A stretch of DNA of 64,000 nt from Acanthosoma haemorrhoidale (GCA_930367205.1 OV884015.1:372001-436000), one strand, 5' to 3'. Counted from the stretch's first letter, positions 11,491-23,759 are shown. A program made the numbers and translations. The notes: generated from the letters alone by a model not told the origin.

Positions 11491-12624
11491 GTCGAATTTT
11501 TAAAAAATGGGTATTTCATAGCTGGAACGTTAGCTCCTGCTCTTTTATGTTCTCCTGATACGAAATCAAGAAAAATATCGTCAAAAACTCAAATTTTTAC
11601 AAAAATGCGTATTTCATAGCTGGTACGTTAGCTCCTGCCCCATTATGTTCTCCTGATACCAAAACAAGGAAAATATCGTCCAAAACTTAAATTTTTACAA
11701 AAATGCGTATTTCATAGCTAGTACGTTAGCTCCTGCCCCATTATGTTCTCCTGATACCAAAACAAGGAAAATATCGTCAAAAAGTCGAATTTTTAAAAAA
11801 TGGGTATTTCATAGCTGGTACGTTAGCTCCTGCCCTATTATGTTCTCCTGATACGAAAACAAGGAAAATATCGTCAAAAAGTCGAATTTTTAAAAAATGG
11901 GTATTTCATAGCTGGAACGTTAGCTCCTGCTCTTTTATGTTCTCCTGATACGAAATCAAGGAAAACATCGTCAAAAACTCAAATTTTTACAAAAATTGCG
12001 TATTTCATAGCTGGTACGTTAGCTCCTGCCCTATTATGCTCTCCTGATACGAAAACCAGGAAAATATCGTCAAAAAGTCGAATTTTTAACAAATGCGTAT
12101 TTTATAGCTAGTACGTCAGCTCCTGCCCCATTATGTTCTCCTGATACGAAAACAAGAAAAATATCGTCAAAAAGTCGAATTTTTAAAAAATGGGTATTTC
12201 ATAGCTGGAACGTTAGCTCCTGCTCTTTTATGTTCTCCTGATACGAAATCAAGGAAAATATCGTCAAAAAGTCGAATTTTTCGAAAATGCGTATTTCATA
12301 GCTAGTACGTTAGCTCCTGCCCCATTATGTTCTCCTGATACCAAAACAAGGAAAATATCGTCGAAAACTCAAATTTTTACAAAAGTGCGTATTTCTTAGC
12401 TAGTACGTTAGCTCCTGCCTTATTATGTTCTCCTGATACCAAAACAAGGAAAATGTCATCAAAAAGTTAAATTTTTACATATAAGAGTATTTTATAGCTG
12501 GTACGTTAGCTCCTGAACAATTATGATTTCCTCATACCAAAACAAGAAAAATATCGTCAAAAAGTAGAATTTTACAAGAATGCTTATTTCATAGCTGGTA
12601 CAAAAATTCCTGCCCTATTAGGTT

Positions 12625-15221
12625 AACTCGTAGCTTTGATCATACGATCGTATCACGTGATACAATTAGTGCCAATGATGCGGTACACTATCATAATTGA
12701 CATCATTTGATGTTATATTCACTCGTAACTTTCATCATACGATCGTATCTCGTGATACAATGAGTGTCAATGCTACACTATCCAATCATATTTAGCATTA
12801 TTTGATGGTATATTCACTCGTGGCTTCAATCATACGATCACATCACATGATACAATAAGTGCTAATGATATGGTGCGCTATCATATACGACATCAATTGA
12901 TATTATATTCACCTGTAACTTTAATCATACGATCGTATCACGTGAAACAATGAGTGCTAATGATACATTATACAATCATATTCAACATCATTTGATGTTA
13001 TATTCACTCGTGACTTTAATCATACGATAGTATTACGTGATATAATGAGTGCCAATGATGCGGTACACTATCATAATCGACATCATTTGATGTTATATTC
13101 ACCTGTAACTTTAATCATACGATCGTATCACGTGAAACAATGAGTGCTAATGATACATTATACAATCATATTCAATATTATTTGATGTTATATTCACTCG
13201 TGACTTCAATCATAGGATCGTATCACGTGATATATTGAGTGCCAATGATGCTGTACACTATCATAATCGACATCATTTGATGTTATATTCACCTGTAACT
13301 TTAATCATACGATCGTATCACGTGAAACACTGAGTGCTAATGATACATTATACAATCATATTCAACATCATTTGATGTTATCTTCACTCGTAACTTTAAT
13401 CATACGATCGTATCACGTGATACAATGTGTGCTAATGATGCGGTACACTATCATAATCGACATCATTTGATGTTATATTCATTCGTGACTTCAATCATAC
13501 GATCGTATCACGTGATACTATGAGTGCCAATGGTACGGTGCACTGTCATAATCGACATCATTTGATGTTATATTCACCTGTAACTTTAATCATACGATCG
13601 TATCACGTGAAACAATGAGTGCCAATGATAAGGTACACTATCATAATGGACATCATTTGATGTTAAATTCACTCGTAACTTTCATCATACGATCGTATCT
13701 CGTGATACAATGAGTGTCAATGCTACACTATACAATCATATTTAGCATTATTTGATGTTATATTCACTCGTGACTTCAATCATACGATCACATCACATGA
13801 TACAATAAGTGCTAATGATATGGTGCGCTATCATATACGACATCATTTGATGTTAAATTCACTCGTAACTTTCATCATACGATCGTATCTCGTGATACAA
13901 TGAGTGTCAATGCTACACTATACAATCATATTTAGCATTATTTGATGTTATATTCACTCGTGACTTCAATCATACGATAGTATCACGTGATATAATGAGT
14001 GCCAATGATGCAGTACACTATTATAATCGACATCATTTGATGTTATATTCACTTGTAACTTTAATCATACGATCGCATCACATGATACAATAAGTGCTAA
14101 TGATATCGTGCACTATTATATTCAACATCATTTATTAGTATCTCCAATCGTAACTTCAATCATACGATCGTATCACGTGAAACAATAAGTGCTAATGATA
14201 CATTATACAATCCTATACGACATCATTTGATGTTAAATTCACTCGTAACTTTCATCATACGATCGTATCTCGTGATACAATGAGTGTCAATGCTACACTA
14301 TACAATCATATTGAGCATTATTTGATGTTATATTCACTCGTGACTTCAATCATACGATCGTATCACGTGATACAATGAGTGCTTATGATACGCAACACTA
14401 TCATAATTGACATCATTTGATATTATATTCACTCGTGACTTCAATCATACGATCGTATCACGTGATATAATGAGTGCCAATGATGTGGTACACTATCATA
14501 ATCGCCATCATTTTATAGTATATTCACTCGTGACTTTAATCATACGATCGTATCTCGTGATACAATGAGTGTCAATGCTACACTATACAATCATATTTAG
14601 CATTATTTGATGTTATATTCACTCGTGACTTCAATCATACGATCACATCACATGATACAATAAGTGCTAATGATATGGTGCGCTATCATATACGACATCA
14701 ATTGATATTATATTCACCTGTAACTTTAATCATACGATCGTATCACGTGAAACAATGAGTGCTAATGATACATTATACAATCGTATCCAACATCATTTGA
14801 TGTTATATTCACTCGTGACTTCAATCATATGATAGTATCACGTGATATAATGATTGCCAATGATGCGGTTCATTATCATATTCGAAATCATTTGATGTTA
14901 TATTCACTCGTAACTTCAATCATACAATCGTATCATGTGATACAATGTGTGCTAATGATGCGGCACACTATCATAATCGACATCATTTGATGTTATATTC
15001 ATTCATGACTTCAATCATACGATCGTATCACGTGATACAATGAGTGCCAATGATACAGTACACTGTCATAATCGACATTATTTAATAGTATATTCACTGT
15101 AACTTCAATCATACGATTGTATCACGTGATACAATAAGTGCAAATGATACGGCACACTATCATATTTGACATCATTTGATGTCATATTCACTCGTAACTT
15201 TGATCATACGATCGTATGATC
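12625..15221 (+). repeat. Satellite B block 6, about 27 monomers
   Basis: The length is 2,597 bp (27 x 95 + 32), one of the longest B blocks. Positions 12485-14220 copy the start of the window with few differences. It contains seven more monomers than block B1 between the two matching ends. The palindrome junction is at 15202-15221. Confidence 0.93.
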
Positions 15222-16127
15222 TTGTACGTTAGCTCTTGCCCCTTTATGTTCTCCTGATACCAAAACAATGAAAACATTTTAAAAAAGTTGAATTTTTACA
15301 AAAATGCGTATTTCATAGCTTGTACGTTAGCACCTACCCCATTATGTTCTCCTGATACCAAAACAAGAAAAATGACGTCAAAAAGTCGAATTTTTACAAA
15401 AATGCGTATTTAGAGCTAGTACGTTAGCTCCTGTCCCATTATGTTCTCCTGAAACCAAAACAAAGAAAATATCGTCCAAAAGTCAAATTTTTACAAAAAT
15501 GCGTATTTCATAGCTGGTACGTTAGCTCCTGCCCTATTATGTTCTCCTGATACGAAAACGAGAAAAATATCGTCAAAAAGTTGAATTTTTCAAAAATGCG
15601 TATTTCATAGCTAGTACGTTAGCTCCTGCCCCATTATGTTCTCCTGATACGAAAACCAGGAAAATATCGTCAAAAAGTCAAATTTAAAAAAAATAGGTAT
15701 CTCATAGCTGGTACGTTAGCTCCTGTCCCATTATGTTCTCCTGATACCAAAACAAAGAAAATATCGTCTAAAATTCAAATTTTTACAAAAATGCGATTTT
15801 TGTAGCTGGAACGTTAGCTCCTGCTCTTTTATGTTCTCCTGATACGAAATCAAGGAAAATATCGTCAAAAACTCAAATTTTTACAAAAATGCGTATTTCA
15901 TAGCTGGTACGTTAGCTCCTGCCCCATTATGTTCTCCTGATACGAAAACAAGGAAAATATCGTCGAAAACTCAAATTTTTACATATAAGAGTATTTTATA
16001 GCTGGTACGTTAGCTCCTGAACAATTATGATTTCCTCATACCAAAACAAGAAAATATCGTCAAGAAGTATAATTTTACAAAAATGCGTATTTCATAGCTG
16101 GTACAATAATTCCTGCCCTATTATGTT
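15222..16127 (+). repeat. Satellite A block 7, about 9 monomers
   Basis: The length is 906 bp (9 x 97 + 33). It ends with the TTATGTT form of the A-to-B junction rather than TTAGGTT. The last part closely matches the end of block A12 near 36.2 kb. Confidence 0.92.
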
Positions 16128-16634
16128 AACTCGTAGCTTTGATCATACGATCGTATCACGTGATACAATTAGTACCAATAATGCGGTACACTATCATAAT
16201 CGACATCATTTAATACTATATTCACTCGTAACTTTCATAATACGATTGTATCACGTGATATAATGAGTGCCAATGATGCGGTACACTATCATAATCGACA
16301 TCATTTGATGTTATATTCACTCGTAACTTTCATCATACGATCGTATCACGTGATACAATGAGTGCTAATGATACGGTACATTATCATATTCGACATCATT
16401 TCATGTTATATTTACTCGTAACTTTAATCATACGATCGTATCACGTGAAACAATGAGTGCTAATGATACACTATACAGTCATATTTAGCATCATTTGATG
16501 TTATATTCACTCGTCGCTTCAATCATACGATAGTATCACGTGAAACAATGAGTGCCAATGATACAGTACACTGTCATAATCGACATTATTTAATAGTATA
16601 TTCACTGTAACTTTGATCATACGATCGTATGATC
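16128..16634 (+). repeat. Satellite B block 7, five monomers
   Basis: The length is 507 bp (5 x 95 + 32). It includes the TAATACTATATTC and TTCACTGTAACTT variants. The palindrome junction is at 16615-16634. Confidence 0.92.
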
Positions 16635-17473
16635 TTGTACGTTAGCTCTTGCCCCTTTATGTTCTCCTAATACCAAAACAAAGAAAACATTTTAAAAAAG
16701 TTGAATTTTTACAAAAATGCGTATTTCATAGCTTGTACGTTAGCACCTGCCCCATTATGTTCTCCTAATACCAAAACAAGAAAAATGACGTCAAAAAGTC
16801 GAATTTTTACAAAAATGCGTATTTAGAGCTAGTACGTTAGCTCCTGTCCCATTATGTTTTCCTGATACCAAAACAAAGAAAATATCGTCTAAAATTCAAA
16901 TTTTTACAAAAATGCGTTTTTTGTAGCTGGAACGTTAGCTCCTGCTCTTTTATGTTCTCCTGATACGAAATCAAGGAAAATATCGTCAAAAACTCAAATT
17001 TTTACAAAAATGCGTATTTCATAGCTGGTACGTTAGCTCCTGCCCCATTATGTTTTCCTGATACCAAAACAAGGAAAATATCGTCCAAAACTCAAATGTT
17101 TACAAAAATGCGTATTTCATAGCTAGTACGTTAGCTCCTGCCTTATTATGTTCTCCTGATACGAAAACAAGGAAAATATCGTCAAAAAGTCGAATTTTTC
17201 GTAAAATGCGTATTTCATAGCTAGTACGTTAGCTCCTGCCCCATTATGTTCTCCTGATACCAAAACAAGGAAAATATCGTCGAAAACTCAAATTTTTACA
17301 AAAATTGCGTATTTCATAGCTGGTACGTTAGCTCCTGCCCTATTATGTTCTCCTGATACGAAAACCAGGAAAATATCGTCAAAAAGTCGAATTTTTAAAA
17401 AATGCGTATTTCATAGCTAGTACGTCAGCTCCTGCCCCATTATGTTCTCCTGATACGAAAACAAGGAAAATAT
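16635..17473 (+). repeat. Satellite A block 8, ends abnormally
   Basis: The length is 839 bp. It starts canonically but lacks the two terminal A variants. It breaks off inside a monomer at GGAAAATATC and joins B sequence directly. Confidence 0.9.
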
Positions 17474-19344
17474 CATTATCATTTTCGACATCATTTGATG
17501 TTATATTTACTCGTAATTTTAATCATACGATCGTATCACGTGAAACAATGAGTGCTAATGATACACTATACAGTCATATTTAGCATCATTTGATGTTATA
17601 TTCACTCGTGACTTCAATCATACGATAGTATCACGTGATATAATGAGTGCCAATGATGCGGTACACTATCATAATCGACATCATTTGATGTAATATTCAC
17701 CTGTAACTTTAATCATACGATCGTATCACGTGAAACAATGAGTGCTAATGATACATTATACAATCATATTCAACATCTTTTAATGCTATATTTACTCGTA
17801 ACTTTAATCATACGATCGTATCACGTGAAACAATGAGTGCTAATGATACACTATACAATCATATTTAGCATCATTTGATGTTATATTCACTCGTGACTTC
17901 AATCATACGATAGTATCACGTGATATAATGAGTGCCAATGATGCGGTACACTATCATAATCGACATCATTTGATGTTATATTCACCTGTAACTTTAATCA
18001 TAAGATCGTATCACGTGAAACAATGAGTGCTAATGATACATTATACAATCATATTCAACATTATTTGATGTTATATTCACTCGTGACTTCAATCATACGA
18101 TCGTATCACGTGATATATTGAGTGTCAATGATGCGGTACACTATCATAATCGACATCATTTGATGTTATATTCACCTGTAACTTTAATCATACGATCGTA
18201 TCACGTGAAACAATGAGTGCTAATGATACATTATACAATCATATTCAACATCATATGATGTTATCTTCACTCGTAACTTTAATCATATGATCGTATCACG
18301 TGATACAATGTGTGCTAATGATGCGGTACACTATCATAATCGACATCATTTGATGTTATATTCATTCGTGACTTCAATCATACGATCGTATCACGTGATA
18401 CTATGAGTGCCAATGGTACGGTACACTGTCATAATAGACATCATTTGATGTTATATTCACCTGTAACTTTAATCATACGATCGTATCACGTGAAACAATG
18501 AGTGCCAATGATAAGGTACACTATCATAATCGACATCATTTGATGTTAAATTCACTCGTAACTTTCATCATACGATCGTATCTCGTGATACAATGAGTGT
18601 CAATGCTACACTATACAATCATATTTAGCATTATTTGATGTTATATTCACTCGTGACTTCAATCATACGATCACATCACATGATACAATAAGTTCTAATG
18701 ATATGGTGCGCTATCATATACGACATCAATTGATATTATATTCACCTGTAACTTTAATCATAAGATCGTATCACGTGAAACAATGAGTGCTAATGATACA
18801 TTATACAATCATATTCAACATCATTTGATGTTATATTCACTCGTGACTTCAATCATACGATCGTATCTCGTGATACAATGAGTGTCAATGCTACACTATA
18901 CAATCATATTTAGCATTATTTGATGTTATATTCACTCGTGACTTCAATCATACGATAGTATCACGTGATATAATGAGTGCCAATGATGCGGTACACTATT
19001 ATAATCGACATCATTTGATGTTATATTCACTTGTAACTTTAATCATACGATCGCATCACATGATACAATAAGTGCTAATGATATGGTGCACTATTATATT
19101 CAACATCATTTATTAGTATCTCCAATCGTAACTTTAATCATACGATCGTATCACGTGAAACAATAAGTGCCAATGATACAGTACACTGTCATAATCGACA
19201 TTATTTAATAGTATATTCACTGTAACTTCAATCATACGATTGTATCACGTGATACAATAAGTGCAAATAATACGGCACACTATCATATTTGACATCATTT
19301 GATGTCATATTCACTCGGAACTTTGATCATACGATCGTATGATC
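17474..19344 (+). repeat. Satellite B block 8, about 20 monomers, non-canonical start
   Basis: It starts in mid-monomer (CATTATCATTTTCGACATC) instead of at AACTCGTAGC, so its length of 1,871 bp is 19 x 95 + 66 rather than n x 95 + 32. The rest is ordinary B monomers, ending with the palindrome at 19325-19344. Confidence 0.9.
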
Positions 19345-20543
19345 TTGTACGTTAGCTCTTGCCCCTTTATGTTCTCCTAATACCAAAACAAAGAAAACAT
19401 TTTAAAAAAGTTGAATTTTTACAAAAATGCGTATTTCATAGCTTGTACGTTAGCACCTGCCCCAATATGTTCTCCTAATACCAAAACAAGAAAAATGACG
19501 TCAAAAAGTCGAATTTTTACAAAAATGCGTATTTAGAGCTAGCACGTTAGCTCCTGTCCCATTATGTTCTCCTGATACCAAAACAAAGAAAATATCGTCC
19601 AAAAGTCAAATTTTTACAAAAATGCGTATTTAGAGCTAGTACGTTAGCTCCTGCCCCATTATGTTCTCCTGATACGAAAACCAGGAAAATATCGTCAAAA
19701 AGTCAAATTTAAAAAAAATAGGTATCTCATAGCTGGAACGTTAGCTCCTGCTCTTTTATGTTCTCCTGATACGAAATGAAGGAAAATATCGTCAAAAACT
19801 CAAATTTTTACAAAAATGCGTATTTCTTAGCTAGTACGTTAGCTCCTGCCCCATTATGTTCTCCTGATACGAAATCAAGGAAAATATCGTCAAAAAGTCG
19901 AATTTTTCGAAAATGCGTATTTCATAGCTAGTACGTTAGCTCCTGCCCCATTATGTTCTCCTGATACCAAAACAAGGAAAATATCGTCGAAAACTCAAAT
20001 TTTTACAAAAATTGCGTATTTCATAGCTGGTACGTTAGCTCCTGCCCTATTATGTTCTCCTGATACGAAAACAAGAAAAATATCGTCAAAAAGTCGAATT
20101 TTTAAAAAATGGGTATTTCATAGCTGGAACGTTAGCTCCTGCTCTTTTATGTTCTCCTGATACGAAATCAAGGAAAATATCGTCAAAAAGTCGAATTTTT
20201 CGAAAATGCGTATTTTATAGCTAGTACGTTAGCTCCTGCCCCATTATTTTCTCCTGATACCAAAACAAGGAAAATATCGTCGAAAACTCAAATTTTTACA
20301 AAAGTGCGTATTTCTTAGCTAGTACGTTAGCTCCTGCCTTATTATGTTCTCCTGATACCAAAACAAGGAAAATGTCATCAAAAAGTTAAATTTTTACATA
20401 TAAGAGTATTTTATAGCTGGTACGTTAGCTCCTGAACAATTATGATTTCCTCATACCAAAACAAGAAAAATATCGTCAAAAAGTAGAATTTTTCAAAAAT
20501 GCTTATTTCATAGCTGGTACAAAAATTCCTGCCCTATTAGGTT
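19345..20543 (+). repeat. Satellite A block 9, about 12 monomers
   Basis: The length is 1,199 bp (12 x 97 + 35). It resembles the block that received the retrovirus, which has one monomer more. Confidence 0.92.
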
Positions 20544-21430
20544 AACTCGTAGCTTTGATCATACGATCGTATCACGTGATACAATTAGTGCCAATGATGC
20601 GGTACACTATCATAATTGACATCATTTGATGTTATATTCACTCGTAACTTTCATCATACGATCGTATCTCGTAATACAATGAGTGTCAATGCTACACTAT
20701 ACAATCATATTTAACATTATTTGATGTTATATTCACTCGTGACTTCAATCATACGATCACATCACATGATACAATAAGTGCTAATGATATGGTGCGCTAT
20801 CATATACGACATCAATTGATATTATATTCACCTGTAACTTTAATCATACGATCGTATCACGTGAAACAATGAGTGCTAATGATACATTATACAATCATAT
20901 TCAACATCATTTGATGTTATATTCACTCGTGACTTTAATCATACGATAGTATTACGTGATATAATGAGTGCCAATGATGCGGTGCGCTATCATATACGAC
21001 ATCAATTGATATTATATTCACCTCTAAATTTAATCATACGATCGTATCACGTGAAACAATGAGTGCTAATGATACATTATACAATCATATCCAACATCAT
21101 TTGATGTTATATTTACTCGTAACTTTAATCATACGATCGTATCACATGATACAATAAGTGCTAATGATATGGTGCGCTATTATATTCAACATCATTTAAT
21201 AGTACATTCAATCGTAACTTTAATTATACGATCGTATCACGTGAAACAATGAGTGCCAATGATACAGTACACTGTCATAATCGACATTATTTAATAGTAT
21301 ATTCACTGTAACTTCAATCATACGATTGTATCACGTGATACAATAAGTGCAAATGATACGGCACACTATCATATTTGACATCATTTGATGTCATATTCAC
21401 TCGTAACTTTGATCATACGATCGTATGATC
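20544..21430 (+). repeat. Satellite B block 9, nine monomers
   Basis: The length is 887 bp (9 x 95 + 32). It carries the rare CACCTCTAAATTTAATC variant near 21020, which recurs near 30053 beyond the retrovirus. This shows that the first nine monomers of block B10 are a copy of this block. The palindrome junction is at 21411-21430. Confidence 0.92.
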
Positions 21431-22073
21431 TTGTACGTTAGCTCTTGCCCCTTTATGTTCTCCTAATACCAAAACAAAGAAAACATTTTAAAAAAGTTGA
21501 ATTTTTACAAAAATGCGTATTTCATAGCTTGTACGTTAGCACCTGCCCCAATATGTTCTCCTGATACGAAAACCAGGAAAATATCGTAAAAAGTCAAATT
21601 TAAAAAAAATAGGTATCTCATAGCTGGAACGTTAGCTCCTGTCCCATTATGTTCTCCTGATACCAAAACAAAGAAAATATCGTCCAAAAGTCAAATTTTT
21701 ACAAAAATGCGTATTTAGAGCTAGTACGTTAGCTCCTGCCCCATTATGTTCTCCTGATACGAAAACCAGGAAAATATCGTCAAAAAGTCAAATTTAAAAA
21801 AAATAGGTATCTCATAGCTGGAACGTTAGCTCCTGCTCTTTTATGTTCTCCTGATACGAAATGAAGGAAAATATCGTCAAAAACTCAAATTTTTACAAAA
21901 ATGCGTATTTCTTAGCTAGTACGTTAGCTCCTGCCCCATTATGTTCTCCTGATACGAAATCAAGGAAAATATCGTCAAAAAGTCGAATTTTTCGAAAATG
22001 CGTATTTCATAGCTAGTACGTTAGCTCCTGCCCCATTATGTTCTCCTGATACCAAAACAAGGAAAATATCGTC
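21431..22073 (+). repeat. Satellite A block 10, part left of the retrovirus
   Basis: The length is 643 bp. It is interrupted inside the monomer string AAAATATCGTC|GAAAACTC. Left and right parts together, minus one copy of the GTC duplication, give 1,295 bp (13 x 97 + 34), the normal A-block length rule. Confidence 0.93.
22071..22073 (+). repeat. Left target-site duplication (GTC)
   Basis: GTC precedes the 5' LTR and follows the 3' LTR (28923-28925). The undisturbed monomer reads ATATCGTCGAAAACTC. The previous base is C on the left but T, the last LTR base, on the right, so only 3 bp are demonstrable. Confidence 0.75.
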
Positions 22074-22170
22074 AGTTATGGAAGCAGCTGACACACGCAC
22101 ACCGACAGACAACACCCAGCTGACACCTGCACCATCGCCTAAGTCAGCACTCCTTAATCTAATCTGTCAT

Positions 22171-22180
22171 TATATAATCC
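22171..22180 (+). promoter_or_regulatory. Candidate TATA box in the 5' LTR
   Basis: TATATAATCC lies in the middle of the LTR, in a suitable place for a core promoter. No initiator could be assigned with confidence; pyrimidine-rich TCCTTTCCTCTCACC and CTCATTCATC follow it. The same motif is at 28768-28777 in the 3' LTR. Confidence 0.5.
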
Positions 22181-22277
22181 TTCCTTTCCTCTCACCAGCT
22201 CTCATTCATCTCGTTACTGTACCCCTGACGTATTACTTAATCACTTTGTCATATAAGTTGTATTCTTTTGTCTAGTT

Positions 22278-22283
22278 AATAAA
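22278..22283 (+). promoter_or_regulatory. AATAAA signal in the 5' LTR
   Basis: This is a canonical polyadenylation hexamer 42 bp before the LTR end. The functional copy would be the one in the 3' LTR; this one would have to be ignored by the polymerase. Confidence 0.5.
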
Positions 22284-22324
22284 CTACTTTTTAAAAAGGC
22301 CCCTTTGGTCTTCAATTATTTAAC

Positions 22325-22342
22325 TGGCGCCCGAACAGGGAC
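22325..22342 (+). other. Primer-binding site, tRNA-Lys type
   Basis: The 18 bases TGGCGCCCGAACAGGGAC match the complement of the 3' end of the tRNA-Lys that primes lentiviruses; Drosophila gypsy is also known to use a lysine tRNA. It would prime minus-strand DNA synthesis. The site begins with the last base of the LTR, so there is no spacer between them. Confidence 0.92.
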
Positions 22343-22628
22343 CTTGGCAGTGTTTATATAACTTCAGAAGAATCTCCCCATTCAGCGATCCCGCGTTTGG
22401 CTAGGCTAGACCTGAGAACTTTTCGATTCTTTCCATGAGAAGGCCGATGCTATATTGAACAGGACTTCAGGACTGATCGAGCACTGGTATATTTTAATAT
22501 ACATTCACCGAGGCTCCAAGAACCACAAAATCTGTTATCTAGCGACCAGAGGAAGCCGATAGAAGGCAACATTAACTAGAAGAAGACATCACTTGTATTG
22601 GTAAATATATTTTTTTGTACACATTTAC
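22326..22628 (+). other. Retroviral 5' leader
   Basis: These 303 bases lie between the LTR and the first gag ATG. They should hold packaging signals, which I cannot identify. A sequence TTG|GTAAAT at 22601 would be a usable splice donor for an env subgenomic RNA, as is known for gypsy-type elements. No long open frame is present. Confidence 0.75.
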
Positions 22629-23759
22629 ATGCCCATTACTGACAGACTTAATATAAACCGTAACTTAGAAGAAACCGTAAACATGACTTCTAACGATTAC
22701 AAAATTTCTACTACAGACCTTAAACTGATCCCAGAATTTGACGGAAATCCCAGCCATCTAGTACGATTTATTAATAAAATAAATTTTGTAGCGAATAATG
22801 TCTGCACAACTGACAATCCACATCACGAATATAACGCGAAACAATTGATAGGACATGCAACAAACAAATTAGTAGGACATGCCGAATATTGCGGAAGACG
22901 GAACTATAACTCTTTACTAGAACTGATCCAAGAACTCAAACTTAACTTTCGTGACGACAAAACAATACCCCAATCCATAGCAGAAATATATCAAACTAAA
23001 CCCTTAAGAAACGAACATCCCAATAGCTATGTAGAAAGACTGATATTATTACGAGACGACCTTGAAGGTAGATTATATACGGACGACACAAAAACAGACT
23101 TACAAAAACACACAGAGATAAACGTATTTGATGAACAAATAGTTGACCATTGCCAAAGACAACTTGAAACTTCAGTTGACAATTTCCTCCAACACCTACG
23201 AATTAAAAATTTGAGGGATTTGAAAAAGGCATTAAAAACCACAGCAGTACGAGTAGTCGAAAGAGCATACGGTAACAAACTAACACACAACGAATCCACA
23301 CAAAGACGCAGTCAAAACCAACCACCCTCCACTAGCAATTATAAAGGGAGGAATTACGACCCACATTATCACGAGAAAAAACGTGAATTTTATGACAATA
23401 ATAGACAACAATTTAATGACAATAATAGACAACAATCCCAACAACCAAGACAGTACAATCAAGAACAACCACGTTTTAACAATAACTACCCCCGAGACGA
23501 AAACGAAAGACATAATCAATCATGGAAACCCTATGAACAAAGACAATACTTTAACAAACCAAACCCCAGACCGGAACAAAGAGAAAATCAAACCGTATCA
23601 ATGCGCACAGCCAGCAATCGCGTACACTACACGGAAAATGACAAAGACCAACAAATAAATGAATTACAAGACAGAATACAACAATTAGAATCTCGTTATG
23701 AGGATTTTTTAGACGTAGGTCCCAACAACAACGAACCTCCAGACCCGAATACCAATTAA
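22629..23759 (+). CDS. gag: Gag polyprotein (capsid/nucleocapsid precursor)
   Basis: This 376-residue structural precursor should form the particle core around the RNA. Residues about 30-220 look like a gypsy-type capsid region (PEFDGNPSHLVRFI near the start, LQHLRIKNLRDLKKALKTTA near the end). Residues about 225-325 are rich in Gln, Asn and Arg with two DNNRQQ repeats, from a 24-bp tandem duplication near 23393-23437. Residues about 335-362 form a probable coiled coil (QQINELQDRIQQLESRYEDF). There is no CCHC zinc knuckle, so RNA binding probably rests on the Arg-rich part, as in known errantiviruses. The first ATG has T at -3; Met19 (22683) has a better AAAC context and could be the true start. 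The heptamer T TTT TTA near the end diverts some ribosomes into pol. Confidence 0.93.
   Translation: MPITDRLNINRNLEETVNMTSNDYKISTTDLKLIPEFDGNPSHLVRFINKINFVANNVCTTDNPHHEYNAKQLIGHATNKLVGHAEYCGRRNYNSLLELIQELKLNFRDDKTIPQSIAEIYQTKPLRNEHPNSYVERLILLRDDLEGRLYTDDTKTDLQKHTEINVFDEQIVDHCQRQLETSVDNFLQHLRIKNLRDLKKALKTTAVRVVERAYGNKLTHNESTQRRSQNQPPSTSNYKGRNYDPHYHEKKREFYDNNRQQFNDNNRQQSQQPRQYNQEQPRFNNNYPRDENERHNQSWKPYEQRQYFNKPNPRPEQRENQTVSMRTASNRVHYTENDKDQQINELQDRIQQLESRYEDFLDVGPNNNEPPDPNTN
23705..23711 (+). promoter_or_regulatory. -1 ribosomal frameshift site T TTT TTA
   Basis: In the gag frame the codons read GAT TTT TTA GAC, so the heptamer is in the correct phase for simultaneous slippage. The -1 frame is closed by TGA at 23699-23701 and open from 23702 to the end of pol, so the shift must lie in 23702-23759, where this is the only good site. 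It is the same heptamer HIV-1 uses. A downstream stem is weak: AGGT 23717-23720 could pair with ACCT 23735-23738. Confidence 0.88.

Larger units (their letters stand above)
9612..12624 (+). repeat. Satellite A block 6, about 31 monomers, internally rearranged
   Basis: The length is 3,013 bp, which is 31 x 97 + 6. It is therefore the one canonical A block that breaks the usual length remainder of about 36. The first ~930 bp follow the A3/A5 order. An inverted stretch then occupies about 10542-11049, and a truncated monomer lies at 11452-11490. It ends in the canonical terminal variants. Confidence 0.9.
22074..22325 (+). repeat. 5' long terminal repeat, 252 bp
   Basis: It starts AGTTATGGAAGC and ends ATTTAACT, with 5-bp inverted ends AGTTA/TAACT. 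It is base-for-base identical to the copy at 28671-28922. It carries a TATA-like TATATAATCC at 22171-22180 and AATAAA at 22278-22283. As the upstream copy it should drive transcription of the genomic RNA. Its final T also serves as the first base of the primer site. Confidence 0.96.

Noticed and set aside
16027..16263. 78-residue open frame across an A-to-B junction (also 36207-36443)
   Set aside because: It is read through satellite monomers. Monomers of 97 and 95 bp change frame each unit, and the two copies differ in a way that follows DNA duplication, not protein constraint.
1..22073. CRISPR array
   Set aside because: Periodic repeats are present but the whole monomer repeats; there are no unique spacers, and the genome is eukaryotic.
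22078..22275. 65-residue open frame inside each LTR (also 28675-28872)
   Set aside because: It starts four bases into the LTR, before any likely transcription start in the upstream copy, and ends at the R/U5 side. Its hydrophobic C-terminal part reflects pyrimidine-rich promoter DNA. A product from the 3' copy cannot be excluded but is not supported.
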